From assembly GCF_014651035.1 (NCBI RefSeq), contig NZ_BMWC01000003.1:751898-815897 (forward strand): a stretch of 64,000 nt of DNA. The letters run 5' to 3'. Source of the stretch: Streptomyces lomondensis (GTDB lineage Bacteria; Actinomycetota; Actinomycetes; Streptomycetales; Streptomycetaceae). Positions within the stretch are counted from its first letter, which is position 1. Every line of letters begins with the position of its first letter. The translations under genes were made by a program, and so were the position numbers. Of this stretch, positions 36,535 through 48,800 are shown piece after piece. The notes below the pieces were generated by a model. It was given only the letters and a program-made list of their open reading frames with translations, was not told the DNA's origin and ran no database searches.

Positions 36535-37701
36535 ATGAGCGGTCGTTCACCGCAGACGTTTGAATTTCCCGCCTGGCCCCAGTTCGACGAAACCGAGCGG
36601 ACAGGGCTGCAGCGCGCGCTTGACCAGGGCCAGTGGTGGCGCATCGGGGGGAGCGAGGTCGACACCTTCGAGCGGGAGTTCGCCGAGTACCACGGCGCTC
36701 CCTACGCGCTCGCGGTGACCAACGGCACGCACGCTCTGGAGCTTGCGCTGCAGGTGCTCGGAGTCGGCCCGGGGACCGAAGTCATCGTCCCCGCCTTCAC
36801 GTTCATCTCGTCCTCGCAGGCGGCGCAGCGGCTGGGGGCCGTCGCCGTCCCCGTCGACGTCGACCTGGACACCTACTGCCTCGACCCGGTTGCCGTCGAG
36901 GCGGCCCTCACACCCCGGACCCGGGCCATCATGCCGGTGCACATGGCCGGGCACTTCGCCGACATGGACGCCCTGCAGAAGCTGTCGGCCGACTCCGGCG
37001 TGCCGCTGATCCAGGACGCCGCGCACGCCCATGGCGCGCAGTGGCGCGGCCAGAAGGTCGGCGAGCTCGGCTCCGTCGCCGCCTTCAGCTTCCAGAACGG
37101 CAAGCTGATGACCGCGGGCGAGGGCGGCGCGGTGCTCTTCCCCGACGCCGAGCAGTACGAGGCCGCGTTCCTGCGGCACAGTTGCGGCCGGCCGCGCACC
37201 GACCGCAAGTACTTCCACGGCACATCCGGGTCGAACTTCCGCCTGAACGAGTTCTCGGCGTCGGTGCTGCGCGCCCAACTGGGCCGGCTGGACGGCCAGA
37301 TCGACACCCGTGAGCAGCGGTGGCCGCTCCTTGAGAGTCTGCTCGCCGAGGTACCGGGCGTCGTGCCGCAGTCCAGGGACGAGCGCAACGACCGCAATCC
37401 GCACTACATGGCCATGTTCCGGGTCCCCGAGCTCGGCGAGGAGCGGCGCAACGCCCTGGTGGACGCCCTGATCGAACGAGGCCTGCCGGCCTTCGTCGGC
37501 TTCCGCGCCGTCTACCGCAGCGACGGGTTCTGGGAGACCTGCGCCCCGGACCTCTCGGTGGACGAGCTGGCCCGCCGGTGCCCGAACTCCGAGGCTCTGA
37601 CGCGGGACTCCATCTGGCTGCACCACCGCACCCTGCTCGGTACCGAACAGCAGATGCACGACATCGCGTCCGTGATCGCCGAGACCGTGGCCGCGGCATG
37701 A
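36535..37701 (+). CDS. AHBA synthase (3-amino-5-hydroxybenzoate synthase), RifK type
   Basis: A 388-residue PLP enzyme of the DegT/DnrJ/EryC1 family, the same length as RifK as I recall it. The conserved opening PEFPAWPQxD is present as FEFPAWPQFDE, followed by NGTHALELALQVLGVGPGTE, VIVPAFTFISSSQAAQRLG, and IQDAAHAHGA. The PLP Lys is in SFQNGKLMTAGEGG (near residue 190). In AHBA pathways this enzyme aromatises aminodehydroshikimate to AHBA and, with RifL, aminates 3-keto-UDP-glucose to UDP-kanosamine. The ATG at 36535 is preferred over a GTG at 36526. Its stop overlaps the next start by 4 bp. It is the leftmost gene of the ansamycin cluster. Confidence 0.95.
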   Translation: MSGRSPQTFEFPAWPQFDETERTGLQRALDQGQWWRIGGSEVDTFEREFAEYHGAPYALAVTNGTHALELALQVLGVGPGTEVIVPAFTFISSSQAAQRLGAVAVPVDVDLDTYCLDPVAVEAALTPRTRAIMPVHMAGHFADMDALQKLSADSGVPLIQDAAHAHGAQWRGQKVGELGSVAAFSFQNGKLMTAGEGGAVLFPDAEQYEAAFLRHSCGRPRTDRKYFHGTSGSNFRLNEFSASVLRAQLGRLDGQIDTREQRWPLLESLLAEVPGVVPQSRDERNDRNPHYMAMFRVPELGEERRNALVDALIERGLPAFVGFRAVYRSDGFWETCAPDLSVDELARRCPNSEALTRDSIWLHHRTLLGTEQQMHDIASVIAETVAAA

Positions 37702-39524
37702 GCGAGCGGCCGACCGGTGTGCCGACGGGCGGGAGACCCGTACGCACGGTGGTGGTCGGTCTCGGCTGGGCGGGCCGGTCGATCTGGCTGCCCAGGCTCG
37801 TCCGGCACCCGTCCTACGAAGTCACCGCCGTAGTGGACCCGGCAGCCGAAGGCCCCGAGCACCAAGGGGTCCCGCTGCACACGGACGTCGTGGAGCTCGC
37901 CCCGGACTCCGTGGACCTCGCGGTCGTCGCGGTGCCCAACCACCTGCACGCCGACATCGCGGAGAAGCTGCTGGCCAAGGGCATATCCGTCTTCGTGGAG
38001 AAGCCGGTGTGCATCACCTCCGAGGAGGCGGACCGGCTGGCCGCCGCCGAACGCGAGGGCGGCGCCGTCCTGCTGGCCGGCAGTGCGGCCCGCTTCCGCG
38101 CCGACATCGGCGCCCTGTACGAACACGTCCGCTCTGTGGGGCGCATCCGGCACATCGACGCGTCCTGGGTCAGGGCGCGCGGAGTGCCGGACGCGGGCGG
38201 CTGGTTCACCCAGGCCCAGCTCTCGGGCGGCGGCGCGCTGGTGGACCTCGGCTGGCACCTGCTCGACACCGTCTCGCCGCTGCTCGGCGCCACCGCGGTC
38301 GAGCAGGTCTCCGGCACGGTCTCCGGCGACTTCGTCAACAGCGGCAGCGCGCGGGCCCGTTGGCGCGGCGACGAGGAGCCTCACGGCGCACCGGAGGCTG
38401 CCGCCGATGTCGAGGACACGGCACGCGGATTCCTCGTCACGGAGGACGGTGTCTCGGTCTCGCTGCGCGCCAGCTGGGCCTCGCACGAGCCGCGCGACCT
38501 GACGCTCATCCGCGTGGAGGGCAGCGCGGGCACCACGACACTGCGCTGCACCTTCGGCTTCAGCCCGAACCGCCACGACGGATCGGCCCTCACGCACACC
38601 CGCGACGGAGAGAGCACCGAGGTGCCCGTCGTGCAGGACCCCATCGGCGCCGAGTACGACCGGCAACTCGACGCGCTCCCGGCCGAGCTGGCGGACCCGG
38701 ACAGCAGGGGGCGGGCCGTCGCCGAGGCCCGCAGGACCATCGGCGTCATCGAGCGCCTCTACGCGTCGGCCCGCGGACGCGCCGCCCGGCGGCACGCGAC
38801 AACGAGGGAGCACGGCATGGACCCGCGCATCACCGGCCTCACCCAGGGCACCCCGACCGAGACCACCGCCGCCCGGGAACACCCCAAGAGCATCGTGGTC
38901 TTCGACCTCGACGGGGTCATCGTGGACAGCACCGAGGTGATGCGCAAGGCGTTCTCGATCGCCTACGCGGAGGTCGTGGGGGAGGGCCCGGCGCCGTTCG
39001 AGGAGTACAACCGCCACCTGGGCCGCTACTTCCCCGACATCATGCGGATCATGGACCTCCCGCTGGAGATGGAGGGCCCCTTCGTCCGCGAGAGCTACCG
39101 CATGGCCCACCTGGTACCCATGTTCGACGGGGTTCTAGAGCTGCTGCGCACCCTGCGCGAGCGGGGCTTCCGGCTCGCCGTGGCCACGGGCAAGAGTGGC
39201 CCCCGGGCCCGTTCGCTGCTCCAACAGCTCGGCGTCCTCGACCTGTTCGACTACGTCATCGGCTCCGACGAGATCGCCCGCCCCAAGCCGGCACCGGACA
39301 TCGTGCTGCACGCCCTCGACCTGCTCGGCGCCGAGGCGCACAGCGCGATGATGATCGGCGACGCCGTGACCGACCTGGCCAGTGCCCGCGGCGCCGGCGT
39401 GACGGCCGTCGCGGCCCTGTGGGGCGAGAGCGACGCGGCCGCCCTGCTGGCCGCCGGGCCCGACGCCGTGCTGCGCGAGCCCGCCGATCTGCTCGCTCTG
39501 TGCCCGGCGGTCGCCGCCCACTGA
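37698..39524 (+). CDS. Fused oxidoreductase-phosphatase (RifL-RifM fusion) for kanosamine formation
   Basis: One open frame of 608 residues. Residues 1-373 form a Gfo/Idh/MocA oxidoreductase: Rossmann start VVVGLGWAGRSIWLPRLVR, the EKPV signature (VFVEKPVCITSEEAD) and a C-terminal sheet. This is the RifL type, which oxidises UDP-glucose at C3. Residues 374-608 form a HAD phosphatase of the RifM type: VVFDLDGVIVDSTEVMRKAF, VATGKSG, RPKPAPDI and MMIGDAVTDL. In clusters I know these are two genes. Here no stop lies between them, and ATG 38817, with GAGGGAGCAC upstream, falls where the phosphatase gene would begin. Either one protein or both a fusion and an internally started phosphatase are made. 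Confidence 0.9.
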   Translation: MSERPTGVPTGGRPVRTVVVGLGWAGRSIWLPRLVRHPSYEVTAVVDPAAEGPEHQGVPLHTDVVELAPDSVDLAVVAVPNHLHADIAEKLLAKGISVFVEKPVCITSEEADRLAAAEREGGAVLLAGSAARFRADIGALYEHVRSVGRIRHIDASWVRARGVPDAGGWFTQAQLSGGGALVDLGWHLLDTVSPLLGATAVEQVSGTVSGDFVNSGSARARWRGDEEPHGAPEAAADVEDTARGFLVTEDGVSVSLRASWASHEPRDLTLIRVEGSAGTTTLRCTFGFSPNRHDGSALTHTRDGESTEVPVVQDPIGAEYDRQLDALPAELADPDSRGRAVAEARRTIGVIERLYASARGRAARRHATTREHGMDPRITGLTQGTPTETTAAREHPKSIVVFDLDGVIVDSTEVMRKAFSIAYAEVVGEGPAPFEEYNRHLGRYFPDIMRIMDLPLEMEGPFVRESYRMAHLVPMFDGVLELLRTLRERGFRLAVATGKSGPRARSLLQQLGVLDLFDYVIGSDEIARPKPAPDIVLHALDLLGAEAHSAMMIGDAVTDLASARGAGVTAVAALWGESDAAALLAAGPDAVLREPADLLALCPAVAAH

Positions 39525-39540
39525 CCGCACCGCCTGCAAG

Positions 39541-39565
39541 GCCCGGCCGTCCACGACGGCCGGGC
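39541..39565 (+). terminator. Rho-independent-like terminator after the L-M gene
   Basis: Perfect 11-bp stem GCCCGGCCGTC-CAC-GACGGCCGGGC followed by TTTCG, 16 bp after the stop. It separates the AHBA genes from the PKS unit. Confidence 0.8.
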
Positions 39566-39712
39566 TTTCGCATTGTTCACGGCGAACAGTGCGGCCGCAG
39601 GGGAGAAATGCGGGTACCGCGGTTGTGCCGAATGCGCGGACCAAGGAAATGCACCGCGCCGGGAGGTTCCACCGGGGTCCTGAGAACTCTTTCTTCGCGG
39701 TACGGGAGAAAC

Positions 39713-39742
39713 ATAGGGATGACCTAGGGGGAGGACAGGGGT
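39713..39742 (+). promoter_or_regulatory. Three tandem heptamers upstream of the PKS gene
   Basis: ATAGGGA (39713), CTAGGGG (39724) and ACAGGGG (39735), spaced exactly 11 bp and 11 bp, so they lie on one face of the helix. They end about 110 bp before the PKS start. The last one is part of the 13-mer GGAGGACAGGGGT shared with the AHBA synthase promoter. Confidence 0.6.
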
Positions 39743-39853
39743 ACTGAACAGCGCGCCGTGCCGCGACACTGATCGACGACCGGCCCTGCGCCGTGAGCCG
39801 GCGGCGGAAACGGGCCGCGCGAGGTACCCCGCTCAACCGACGGATGTGGTGAC

Positions 39854-42800
39854 ATGCTGCGTACTGAACTGATCCGGCCGCTGCCCGAACTCCTGCGGGC
39901 ACACGCCGATCGGTTCGGGGGCAAGGTCGCCTTCCGGGACGCCCGCAGGAGCGTGACCTACGGCGAGCTGGAACAGCGCACCGGACGCCTGGCGGGCCAC
40001 CTCGCCGGACTGCGGCTGCAGCCCGGGGACCGTGCGGCCATCTACCTCGGCAACTGCGTGGAGATGGTGGAGAGTTACCTCGCCATCACCCGGGCCAGCG
40101 CGATCGGCTCGCCGTTCAACCCCCGTGCCACCGATGCCGAACTGGCCCACCTCCTCGACGACAGCGGCGCCCGCGTCGTCATCACCGACGCCGCCCACCT
40201 CCCGCAGCTCGCCCGCGTCCTGGAGGACCGCCGCGACCTGCGCGTCGTGGTCATCGGCAGCCGCGGCGTACCCGCCGACGCGCCGGGGGGAACCCTCGCC
40301 TTCGAGACGCTGGCCACCACCGAACCCGCCACCGGGCCGCGGGACGACCTCGGACTCGACGACCTGGCCTGGATGCTCTACACCTCGGGCACCACCGGCC
40401 GGCCCAAGGGCGTGCTGTCCACACAGCGCAACTGCCTGTGGTCCGTGGCCGCCTGCTACGCCCCCGTCCCCGGGCTGTCCGCCGACGACCGCGTGCTGTG
40501 GCCGCTGCCGCTCTTCCACAGCCTGTCCCACATCGCCTGCGTGCTGGGCGTCACCGCGGTCGGCGCGAGCGCGAGGATCATCGACGGGTTCGAGGCGCAG
40601 GAGGTCCTCGACGCGCTCCGGGAGGACTCCGCCACCTTCCTGGCCGGAGTGCCCACCATGTACCACTACTTGGTCCGGGCCGCCCGCCAACAGGGCTTCA
40701 CCGCACCGGAGTTGCGGATGTGCCTGGTCGGTGGCGCGATCACCACGGCGGAGCTGCGCCGTTCCTTCGAAGAGACGTTCGGCGCTCCGCTGCTCGACGC
40801 GTACGGCAGCACGGAGACCTGCGGCTCCATCACGATCAACTGGCCCAGCGGCGCCCGCGTCGAGGGCTCCTGCGGCCTGCCCGTTCCCGGCCTCGGCGTG
40901 CGCCTGGTGGACCCGGAGACGGGCCTGGACGTGGGCAGCGGGACCGAGGGCGAGGTCTGGGTGAGCGGCCCCAGCGTGATGGCCGGGTACCACAACCAGC
41001 CCGAGGCCACCGCCCAGGCGATCCAGGACGGCTGGTACCGCACCGGCGACCTGGCCCGCCGCGACGCCGCCGGGTACTTCACGGTGACCGGCCGCATCAA
41101 GGAACTGATCATTCGGGGCGGCGAGAACATCCACCCCGGCGAGGTCGAGTCGGTGCTGCGGCGGGTGCCGGGCGTGGCCGACGTCGCCGTCGTCGGCAAA
41201 CCGCACGAGACGCTCGGCGAAGTACCGGTGGCCTGCATCGTCCCCGGCCCCGAAGGGCTCGATCCGCAGGCCCTGTTCGCCGCCTGCCGGGAACACCTCT
41301 CGTACTTCAAGGTGCCCGAGGAGCTCTACGAGATCGCCGAGGTGCCCCGCACCGCGTCCGGCAAGATCACCCGGCATGTCCTGCTCGAACAGCCCGCCAG
41401 ACTGCGCGCGTCCGGCACCAGCCACTACGAGTCGCTGTTCCGCCTCGACTGGATCCCCCTGCCCTCGGTCCACCCGCCGGCCGGGCCCGCGGGAAGCTGG
41501 GCGCTGGTCGGCCCGGACCCCGAGCACCTCACCGCCGAACTCCGCACCCGCGGCCTGGAAGTGACCGCCTACCCCGACCCGGCGGCCCTGCGCACCGCGG
41601 TGACGGCAGGCGCGCCCGCCCCGGACGTCACCGTGCTCGCCGCGGCACGGGACGCCGGGCACGACGGAGTGCGGCAGCACGCCCGCGACCTGGAGGACTG
41701 GCTCCGCGACGAGCGGTTCGCCGACGGCACACTGCTCCTGACGACCAGCCGAGCGGTCGCCGCCGCGCCCGACGAGGACATCACCGACCTGTGGCAGAGC
41801 GCCCTGTGGGGCCACGCGCGGTGCCTCCAGACGGAACACCCCGGCCGCCTCGTCCTGGCCGACCTCGACGGCGGCGACGACGGGACCGCCGCCGCACTGC
41901 CGCTCGCGCTCTCCCACGAGGAGCCGCAGTTCGCGGTGCGCTCCGGAGTCGTCCTGCTGCCCAGGCTCGCCCGCGCGGCGACCCTCGCGGCCGGCGAGCG
42001 CGAACCCGCCCTCGACCCCCGAGGCACCGTACTGATCAGCGAGGCCGACGGCGCGGCCGCCGCCGAGGCCGGCCGCCACCTGGTCATCGGCCACGGCGTA
42101 CGCCATGTGCTGCTGGTCAGCAAGGGAGGGGAGGCGGACAGTGCCGCGGCCGACCTCAAGGCCCAGCTGACCCGCGCCGGCGCCCGGGTCACCCTGGAGG
42201 CCTGCGACCTCACCGACCGCGCCGCGCTCGCGGACGTACTGGCACGCGGCAAACGGCCCCTCACCGCGGTGTTCCACACCTGGGGCCGCCAGGACCCGCA
42301 GACCACCGGCTTCCTGCCCGCCGCCGCTGCGGGCGCCCTCAACCTGCACGAGCTGACCGCCGACGACCACCCCGCCGCCTTCGTGCTCTTCTCCTCGGCG
42401 GCCGGCCTGCTCGGCGCGGCCGGGCAGGCCGAACACGGCGCGGCGGCCGCCTTCCTCGACGCCCTGGCCCAGCACCGCCGCGCGGCCGGGCAACCCGCGC
42501 TCTCCCTGGCGTGGGGCCCCGGCGACGGACTCGGCGCCGACGGCGCCCCGGCGCCCCGCGCCGGCATCGGCAGGCTCTCCGCGCACGACTGCCGGGCCAT
42601 GCTCGACGCGGCAAGGAGCGCCGACCACGCCGTCCTGGTGGCGCTGCGCACCGTCCCCGAGGCGCTGCGCGCCGACGAGATACCCGCGCTGCTCCGCGAC
42701 ATCATCGAGGTGGTCGAGCGCTCGGCCCCCCGCGGCAGCGCTGACGGCGCCGCCCTGCGCCAGGCGCTCACCGCCCTGCCGGACGCCGAACGCGACCGCG

Positions 42801-45800
42801 TGCTCCTCGACCTCGTACGCACCCACGCCGGGCAGGTCCTCGACCTGCCCGGCGGCCGGACCATCGGCGCCGACCGGGCGTTCAAGGAGCACGGCTGCAC
42901 GTCCGTGGGCGCCGTCCAGCTGCGCGGCAGGCTGGCCGAGGCGACCGGCCTGCGCCTCGCGGCCACCGTGGCCTTCGACCACCCCACCCCGGCCGCTCTC
43001 GCCCGCCACCTGCGCGACGTCCTCATGGACGACACCGCCGTACCGGCCCCCGTCCCCGTGCTCACGGCGGCCGCCGACGACGACCCCGTCGCCATCGTGG
43101 CCATGGGCTGCCGGCTGCCGGGCGGCGTCACCTCTCCCGAACAGCTGTGGCAGCTCGTGGAGCAGGGCCTCGACGCGGTCACCGAGTTCCCCGCCGACCG
43201 CGGCTGGGACATCGCCTCCCTCTACGACCCCGACCCCGACCGGCCGGGCACGACGTACGTCCGCGAGGGTGGATTCCTCCACGACGCCGGCGACTTCGAC
43301 GCCGCCTTCTTCGGGATCTCGCCGCGCGAGGCGCTCGCCATGGACCCGCAGCAGCGGCTGCTCCTGGAGACCTCCTGGGAGGTCTTCGAGCGGGCCGGCA
43401 TCGATCCGACGTCACTGCGCGGCCAGCAGGTCGGCGTCTTCTCCGGTCTGATGCACCACGACTACGGAACCAGCGCCGCGCACGCCCCGCAGGGCACCGA
43501 GGGCTACCTCGGGATCGGCACCGCGGGCAGCGTCGTCTCCGGCCGCGTCGCCTACACCCTGGGCCTCGAAGGCCCCGCGATCACCGTCGACACCGCGTGC
43601 TCCTCCTCCCTGGTGGCCCTGCACCTGGCGGCGCAGGCGCTGCGCGCGGGCGAGTGCACCATGGCACTGGCCGGCGGCGCGGCCGTCATGGCCGAGCCCG
43701 GCTCGTTCGTCGAGTTCTCCCGGCAGCGCGCGCTCGCCCCGGACAGCAGGTGCAAGGCGTTCGCCGAGGCCGCGGACGGCACCTCCTGGTCCGAGGGCGT
43801 CGGCGTACTCCTCCTGGAACGGCTGTCGGACGCACGGCGCAACGGCCATCAGGTCCTCGCACTGCTGCGGGGCTCCGCGATCAACCAGGACGGCGCGAGC
43901 AACGGCCTGACCGCACCCAGCGGACCCGCCCAACAGCGTGTGATCCGGCAGGCGTTGGGCCAGGCCCGGCTCACCTCCGACCAGGTCGACGCCGTCGAGG
44001 CGCACGGCACGGGAACCACCCTGGGCGACCCCATCGAGGCCCAGGCGCTCCTCGCCACCTACGGCCAGGGCCGGCCCGCGGACCGCCCGCTCTGGCTCGG
44101 CTCGCTGAAGTCCAACATCGGGCACACGCAAGCCGCCGCGGGCGTGGCCGGCGTCGTCAAGATGGTCATGGCGATGCGGCACGGTGTGCTGCCGCAGACC
44201 CTGCACGTCGACGAGCCCTCCTCGTACGTCGACTGGACGGCGGGCGCGGTCGAACTGCTCACCGAGGCACGCGCCTGGCCGGAGACGGGACGGCCCCGCA
44301 GGGCCGCGGTCTCCTCCTTCGGAGTGAGCGGTACCAACGCCCACGTCATCCTCGAGCACGTCCCCGCGCCCGCCCCGGACGGTGACGGTGAGCGGGCGGG
44401 CGGCGAAGGCCCCCTGCCGCTGCCGGTGTCCGCGCGTGGGCACCAGGCGCTGCGGGCCCAGGCGGCCCGCCTCGACGCCCATCTGGCCGCCCGGCCCGAG
44501 CAGGAACTCACCGACGTGGCCCAGGCGTTGGCGACCACCCGCGCAGCCCTGGAGCAGCGGGCCGTCGTCGTGGCCGCCGACCGGGAAGAGGCCCGGCACG
44601 GCCTCACCGCCCTGGCCGAAGGCACCGCCGCGCCGAGCGTGCTCACCGGCAGCGCGAACCTCGAAGGCAAGGTGGTGTTCGTCCTGCCGGGCCAGGGCTC
44701 CCAGTGGGCCGGCATGGGCGCCGAACTCCTCGACTCCTCACCGGTGTTCGCCCAGGCCATGGCGGAGTGCGCCGACGCGCTCGCACCGCACGTCGACTGG
44801 TCGCTCCTCGACGTCGTCCGGCAGGCCCCCGGGGCGCCCACCCTCGACCGCTGCGACGTCGTCCAGCCCGCGTCCTTCGCCGTCATGGTCTCCCTCGCCC
44901 GGATGTGGCGCTCCCACGGCGTCGAACCGGACGCCGTGGTCGGCCACTCCCAGGGCGAGATCGCCGCCGCCTGCGTGGCGGGGGCGCTGTCCCTGCCGGA
45001 CGCGGCCCGAGTGGTGGCGCTGCGCAGCAGGGCCATCGCCCAGCACCTGGCGGGCCACGGCGGCATGATGCCGGTCGCGCTCTCCCCCGACGAGGCCGCC
45101 CGGCGCCTTGCCGCCACCGCGTACGGGGAACAGATCGCCACGGCCGCGGTCAACGGCCCCTCCTCGGTCGTCCTCGCCGGCTCCCTCGACGCGCTGGACG
45201 CCCTCGCCGCCGAACTCGCCGAGGACGGGGTGCGGGCGCGCCGCATCCCCGTGGACTACGCCTCGCACTCGGCGCACGTCGAACAGATCGAGGACGAACT
45301 CGTCCGGGTCCTGCGGCCGATCGCCCCGCGCTCCTCGGACATCCCGTTCTACTCCACCGTCGACAACCGCTGGCTGGACACCCGCGAACTCGACGGGCGG
45401 TACTGGTACCGCAACCTCCGCCAGACCGTCCGCTTCGAGGAAGCGACCCGCGCGCTGCTGGCGCAGGGTTTCGGGTTCTTCCTGGAAGTCAGCTCGCACC
45501 CGGTGCTGACCCCCGCGGTCCAGGAGACCGTCGAGCGCGCGGGCGCCGACGCACTGGCCTGCGGCACACTGCGCCGCGGCGAAGGCGGCCTGCGGCGCTT
45601 CCTCACCTCACTCGCCGCCACGTGGGTTCGCGGCCTTCCGGTGCCCTGGTCGCCGTCCCCGCACGGCACCGGCGCGCGCCGCGTGGAACTGCCCACCTAC
45701 GCGTTCCAGCACCGCCGTTACTGGCTCGAAGCGGCCCCCGAATCCGGCGCCACGGCGACCGCGGACCCCGCCGAAGCGGCGTTCTGGGAAGCCGTCGACA

Positions 45801-48800
45801 GCGCCGACCCGCGGGCCCTCGCCACAGCCCTGCGGGCGGACGGTCGGGACACGGGCGCCGACCTGAGCGCGGTCACCGCCGCGCTGCCGGTGCTCTCCGA
45901 CTGGCGCAGACGGCACCGGGAGCGGTCCGCCGCCGACGCGTGGCGCTACCGCGTGACCTGGCGGCGGCTGGCCGGCGACACCGCGGGAACCCTCACGGGC
46001 CGTTGGCTCGCCGTCGTCCCCGCCACCGGCGGGCCGGACACCGACACGCTGCTCGACGGCCTGACGGCCCTGGGCGCGGAGTTCGAGCGGATCGACGTGG
46101 ACCCGCGCCACGCCGAAACCGGCCGACTCGCCGACCTCATCGGGCAACACCTCGCCGGAAAGGGCGACTTCGACGGCGTACTGTCCCTCCTCGCACTCGA
46201 CGAACGCCCCATGCCCGAGGCCCCCGGCCACACCGCGGGCCTGGCGGGCACGGCCGCGCTGGTGCGGGCCCTCGCCGACACGGACAGCGGCGCCCCTCTG
46301 TGGGCGCTCACCCGCGGCGCCGTCACCACCGGCCCCGGCGGCCCGGCGATCAGCCCGGCACAGGCCATGGTCTGGGGCCTCGGCAGGGTCGCCGCCCTGG
46401 AGCGGCCGCACACCTGGGGCGGCCTCGTGGACCTGCCGCAGACCCTCGACGAGCGGACCTTAAGCAGACTGGCCGGAGCGCTCGCCCGGCGCGACGGCGA
46501 GGACCAGCTGGCCGTACGGCCGACCGGCGTCTTCGCACGGCGCCTGACACCCGCACCCCTCGGCGACGCCTCCCCCGCCCGCCGATGGCAACCGCACGGC
46601 ACCGTGCTGGTCACCGGCGGCACCGGCGGCATCGGCGCCGAAGCGGCACGCCGGCTCGCCGAGGCCGGCGCCGAACACCTGATCCTGACCAGCAGACGCG
46701 GCCCGCACGCACCGGGCGCCGAGGAACTGGCCGCCGAACTCCGCGCCCGGGGAACACGCGTGACGGTCGCCGCCTGCGAGGCCACCGACCGCGACACCCT
46801 CGAGGACCTCCTGACGAACGCCCCCGGCGTGCACCCCCTCACCGCGGTGGTGCACGCCGCGGGGGTGGGCCAGGACAGCCCCCTGGACGCCACCGACGCC
46901 CAGGAGTTCACCCGGGTCCTGGCCGGCAAGGCCGCGGGCGCGGCACTGCTCGACGAACTCCTCGGCGACACCCCCCTCGACGCGTTCGTCCTCATGTCGT
47001 CCGGCGCGGGCGTATGGGGAGCGGGCGGCCAGGGCGCCTACGCCGCGGCCAACGCCTACCTCGACGCCCTCGCCGAACGGCGCCGCGCCGCAGGCCGGAC
47101 CGCCACGGCCGTGGCCTGGGGCTCGTGGGGAGGCGGCATCGGACTCGGCGCCGAGGCGGGTACCGCCGAACGACTGCGGCGGCTCGGCCTGCTCGGCATG
47201 CCCCCGCACAGCGCCCTCGCCGCACTGGTGCGCGCCGTCGAGCACGACGACACCTGCGTGGCCGTGGCGGACATGGACTGGGTGCGGTTCCACGCCGCGT
47301 TCACCGTGAGCCGCCCGAGCCCCCTCCTCCAGGACCTTCCCGACGTACGCGCCGCACAGGCCGCGCCGGCGACGCCCGACGGGGACGGACAGCGGCCCGC
47401 CACCGGCCTGGCGGCCCGGCTCGCCGCGCTGACCGGGCCGGAGCGCGACCGGGCCGTGCTCGACCTGGTCCGCGCCGAAGCCGCCGCCGTGCTCGGCCAC
47501 ACCGGCGCGGACGCCGTCGACGCCGCCCGCGCCTTCCGCGACCAGGGCTTCGACTCCATGACCGCCGTCGAACTGCGCAACCGCCTGGCCGAGGCGGCCG
47601 GACTGACACTGCCGTCGACGCTGGTCTTCGACCACCCGACGCCCACGGCCCTCGCGGACCGGCTGCGCGCAATGCTGCTCGGGACCGGTCCTGAGCAGCC
47701 GCCCGTGCCGGGCCCGGTCGCCGCGGGCCCCGACGACGACCCGATCGTCATCGTCGGCATGAGCGCCAGACTGCCGGGCGGCGTCGCCTCCCCGGAAGAC
47801 CTGTGGAAACTCGTCGACGCCGGCGGCGACGCGGTGGCCGCGTTCCCCACCGACCGCGGCTGGAACGTCGACGACCTCTACGACCCCGACCCCGCCAAGA
47901 CCGGCAAGTCGTACGTCCGGCACGGAAGTTTCCTCTACGACGCGGGCGATTTCGACGCCGCCTTCTTCGGGATCTCGCCGCGCGAGGCGCTCGCGATGGA
48001 CCCCCAGCAGCGGCTGCTCCTGGAGACCGCGTGGGAGGTCCTGGAACGGGCGGGCATCGACCCGCAGTCCCTGCACGGCAGCAGAACCGGCGTGTTCGTC
48101 GGCGCCATGCATCAGGACTACGGCGCCGGACAGAGCCCCGACCGGCGCGGCGTCGAGGGGTACTTCGTCACCGGCAACGCGGCGAGCGTGCTCTCCGGAC
48201 GCGTGGCGTACACCTTCGGCCTCGAAGGCCCCGCCGTCACCGTGGACACGGCCTGCTCCTCGTCCCTCGTCTCCCTGCACATGGCCTGCCAGGCCCTGCG
48301 GTCGGGCGAGTGCGACCTGGCCATGGCCGGCGGCGTGACGGTGATGGCGACGCCGGACGGCTTCGTCGAGTTCTCCCGGCAGCAGGGGCTGTCCACCGAC
48401 GGCAGGTGCCGTGCCTTCGCCGCCTCGGCCGACGGCACCGGCTGGGCCGAGGGAGCGGGCCTGCTGCTCGTCGAGCGGCTGTCCGACGCCCGCCGCAACG
48501 GCCACCCGGTCCTGGCCGTCGTACGCGGCACGGCCATCAATCAGGACGGCGCGAGCAACGGACTCACCGCCCCCAACGGCACATCGCAGCAGCGCGTCAT
48601 CCGGCAGGCCCTCGCCGACGCCGGGCTGACCGTGGCCGACGTGGACGCCGTGGAGGCACACGGCACCGGCACCACCCTGGGCGACCCCATCGAGGCGCAC
48701 GCCCTCCTCGCCACCTACGGCCAGGACAGACCGGCGGACCACCCGCTGTGGCTGGGATCCCTGAAGTCCAACATCGGGCACACCCAGGCCGCCGCCGGCG

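Noticed and set aside
36535..39524. Reading the K and L-M genes as deoxysugar (aminotransferase plus dehydrogenase) genes
   Set aside because: The aminotransferase has the AHBA synthase-specific start and length, and its neighbours are the RifL-, RifM- and RifN-type genes and an AHBA loading module.
39833..43282. Very long antisense open frame (over 1100 codons) opposite the PKS loading module, and similar ones at 46460-50293 and 50369-52963
   Set aside because: Such frames arise because GC-rich third positions on one strand leave few stops on the other. They show no domains, and the plus strand has clear PKS motifs.
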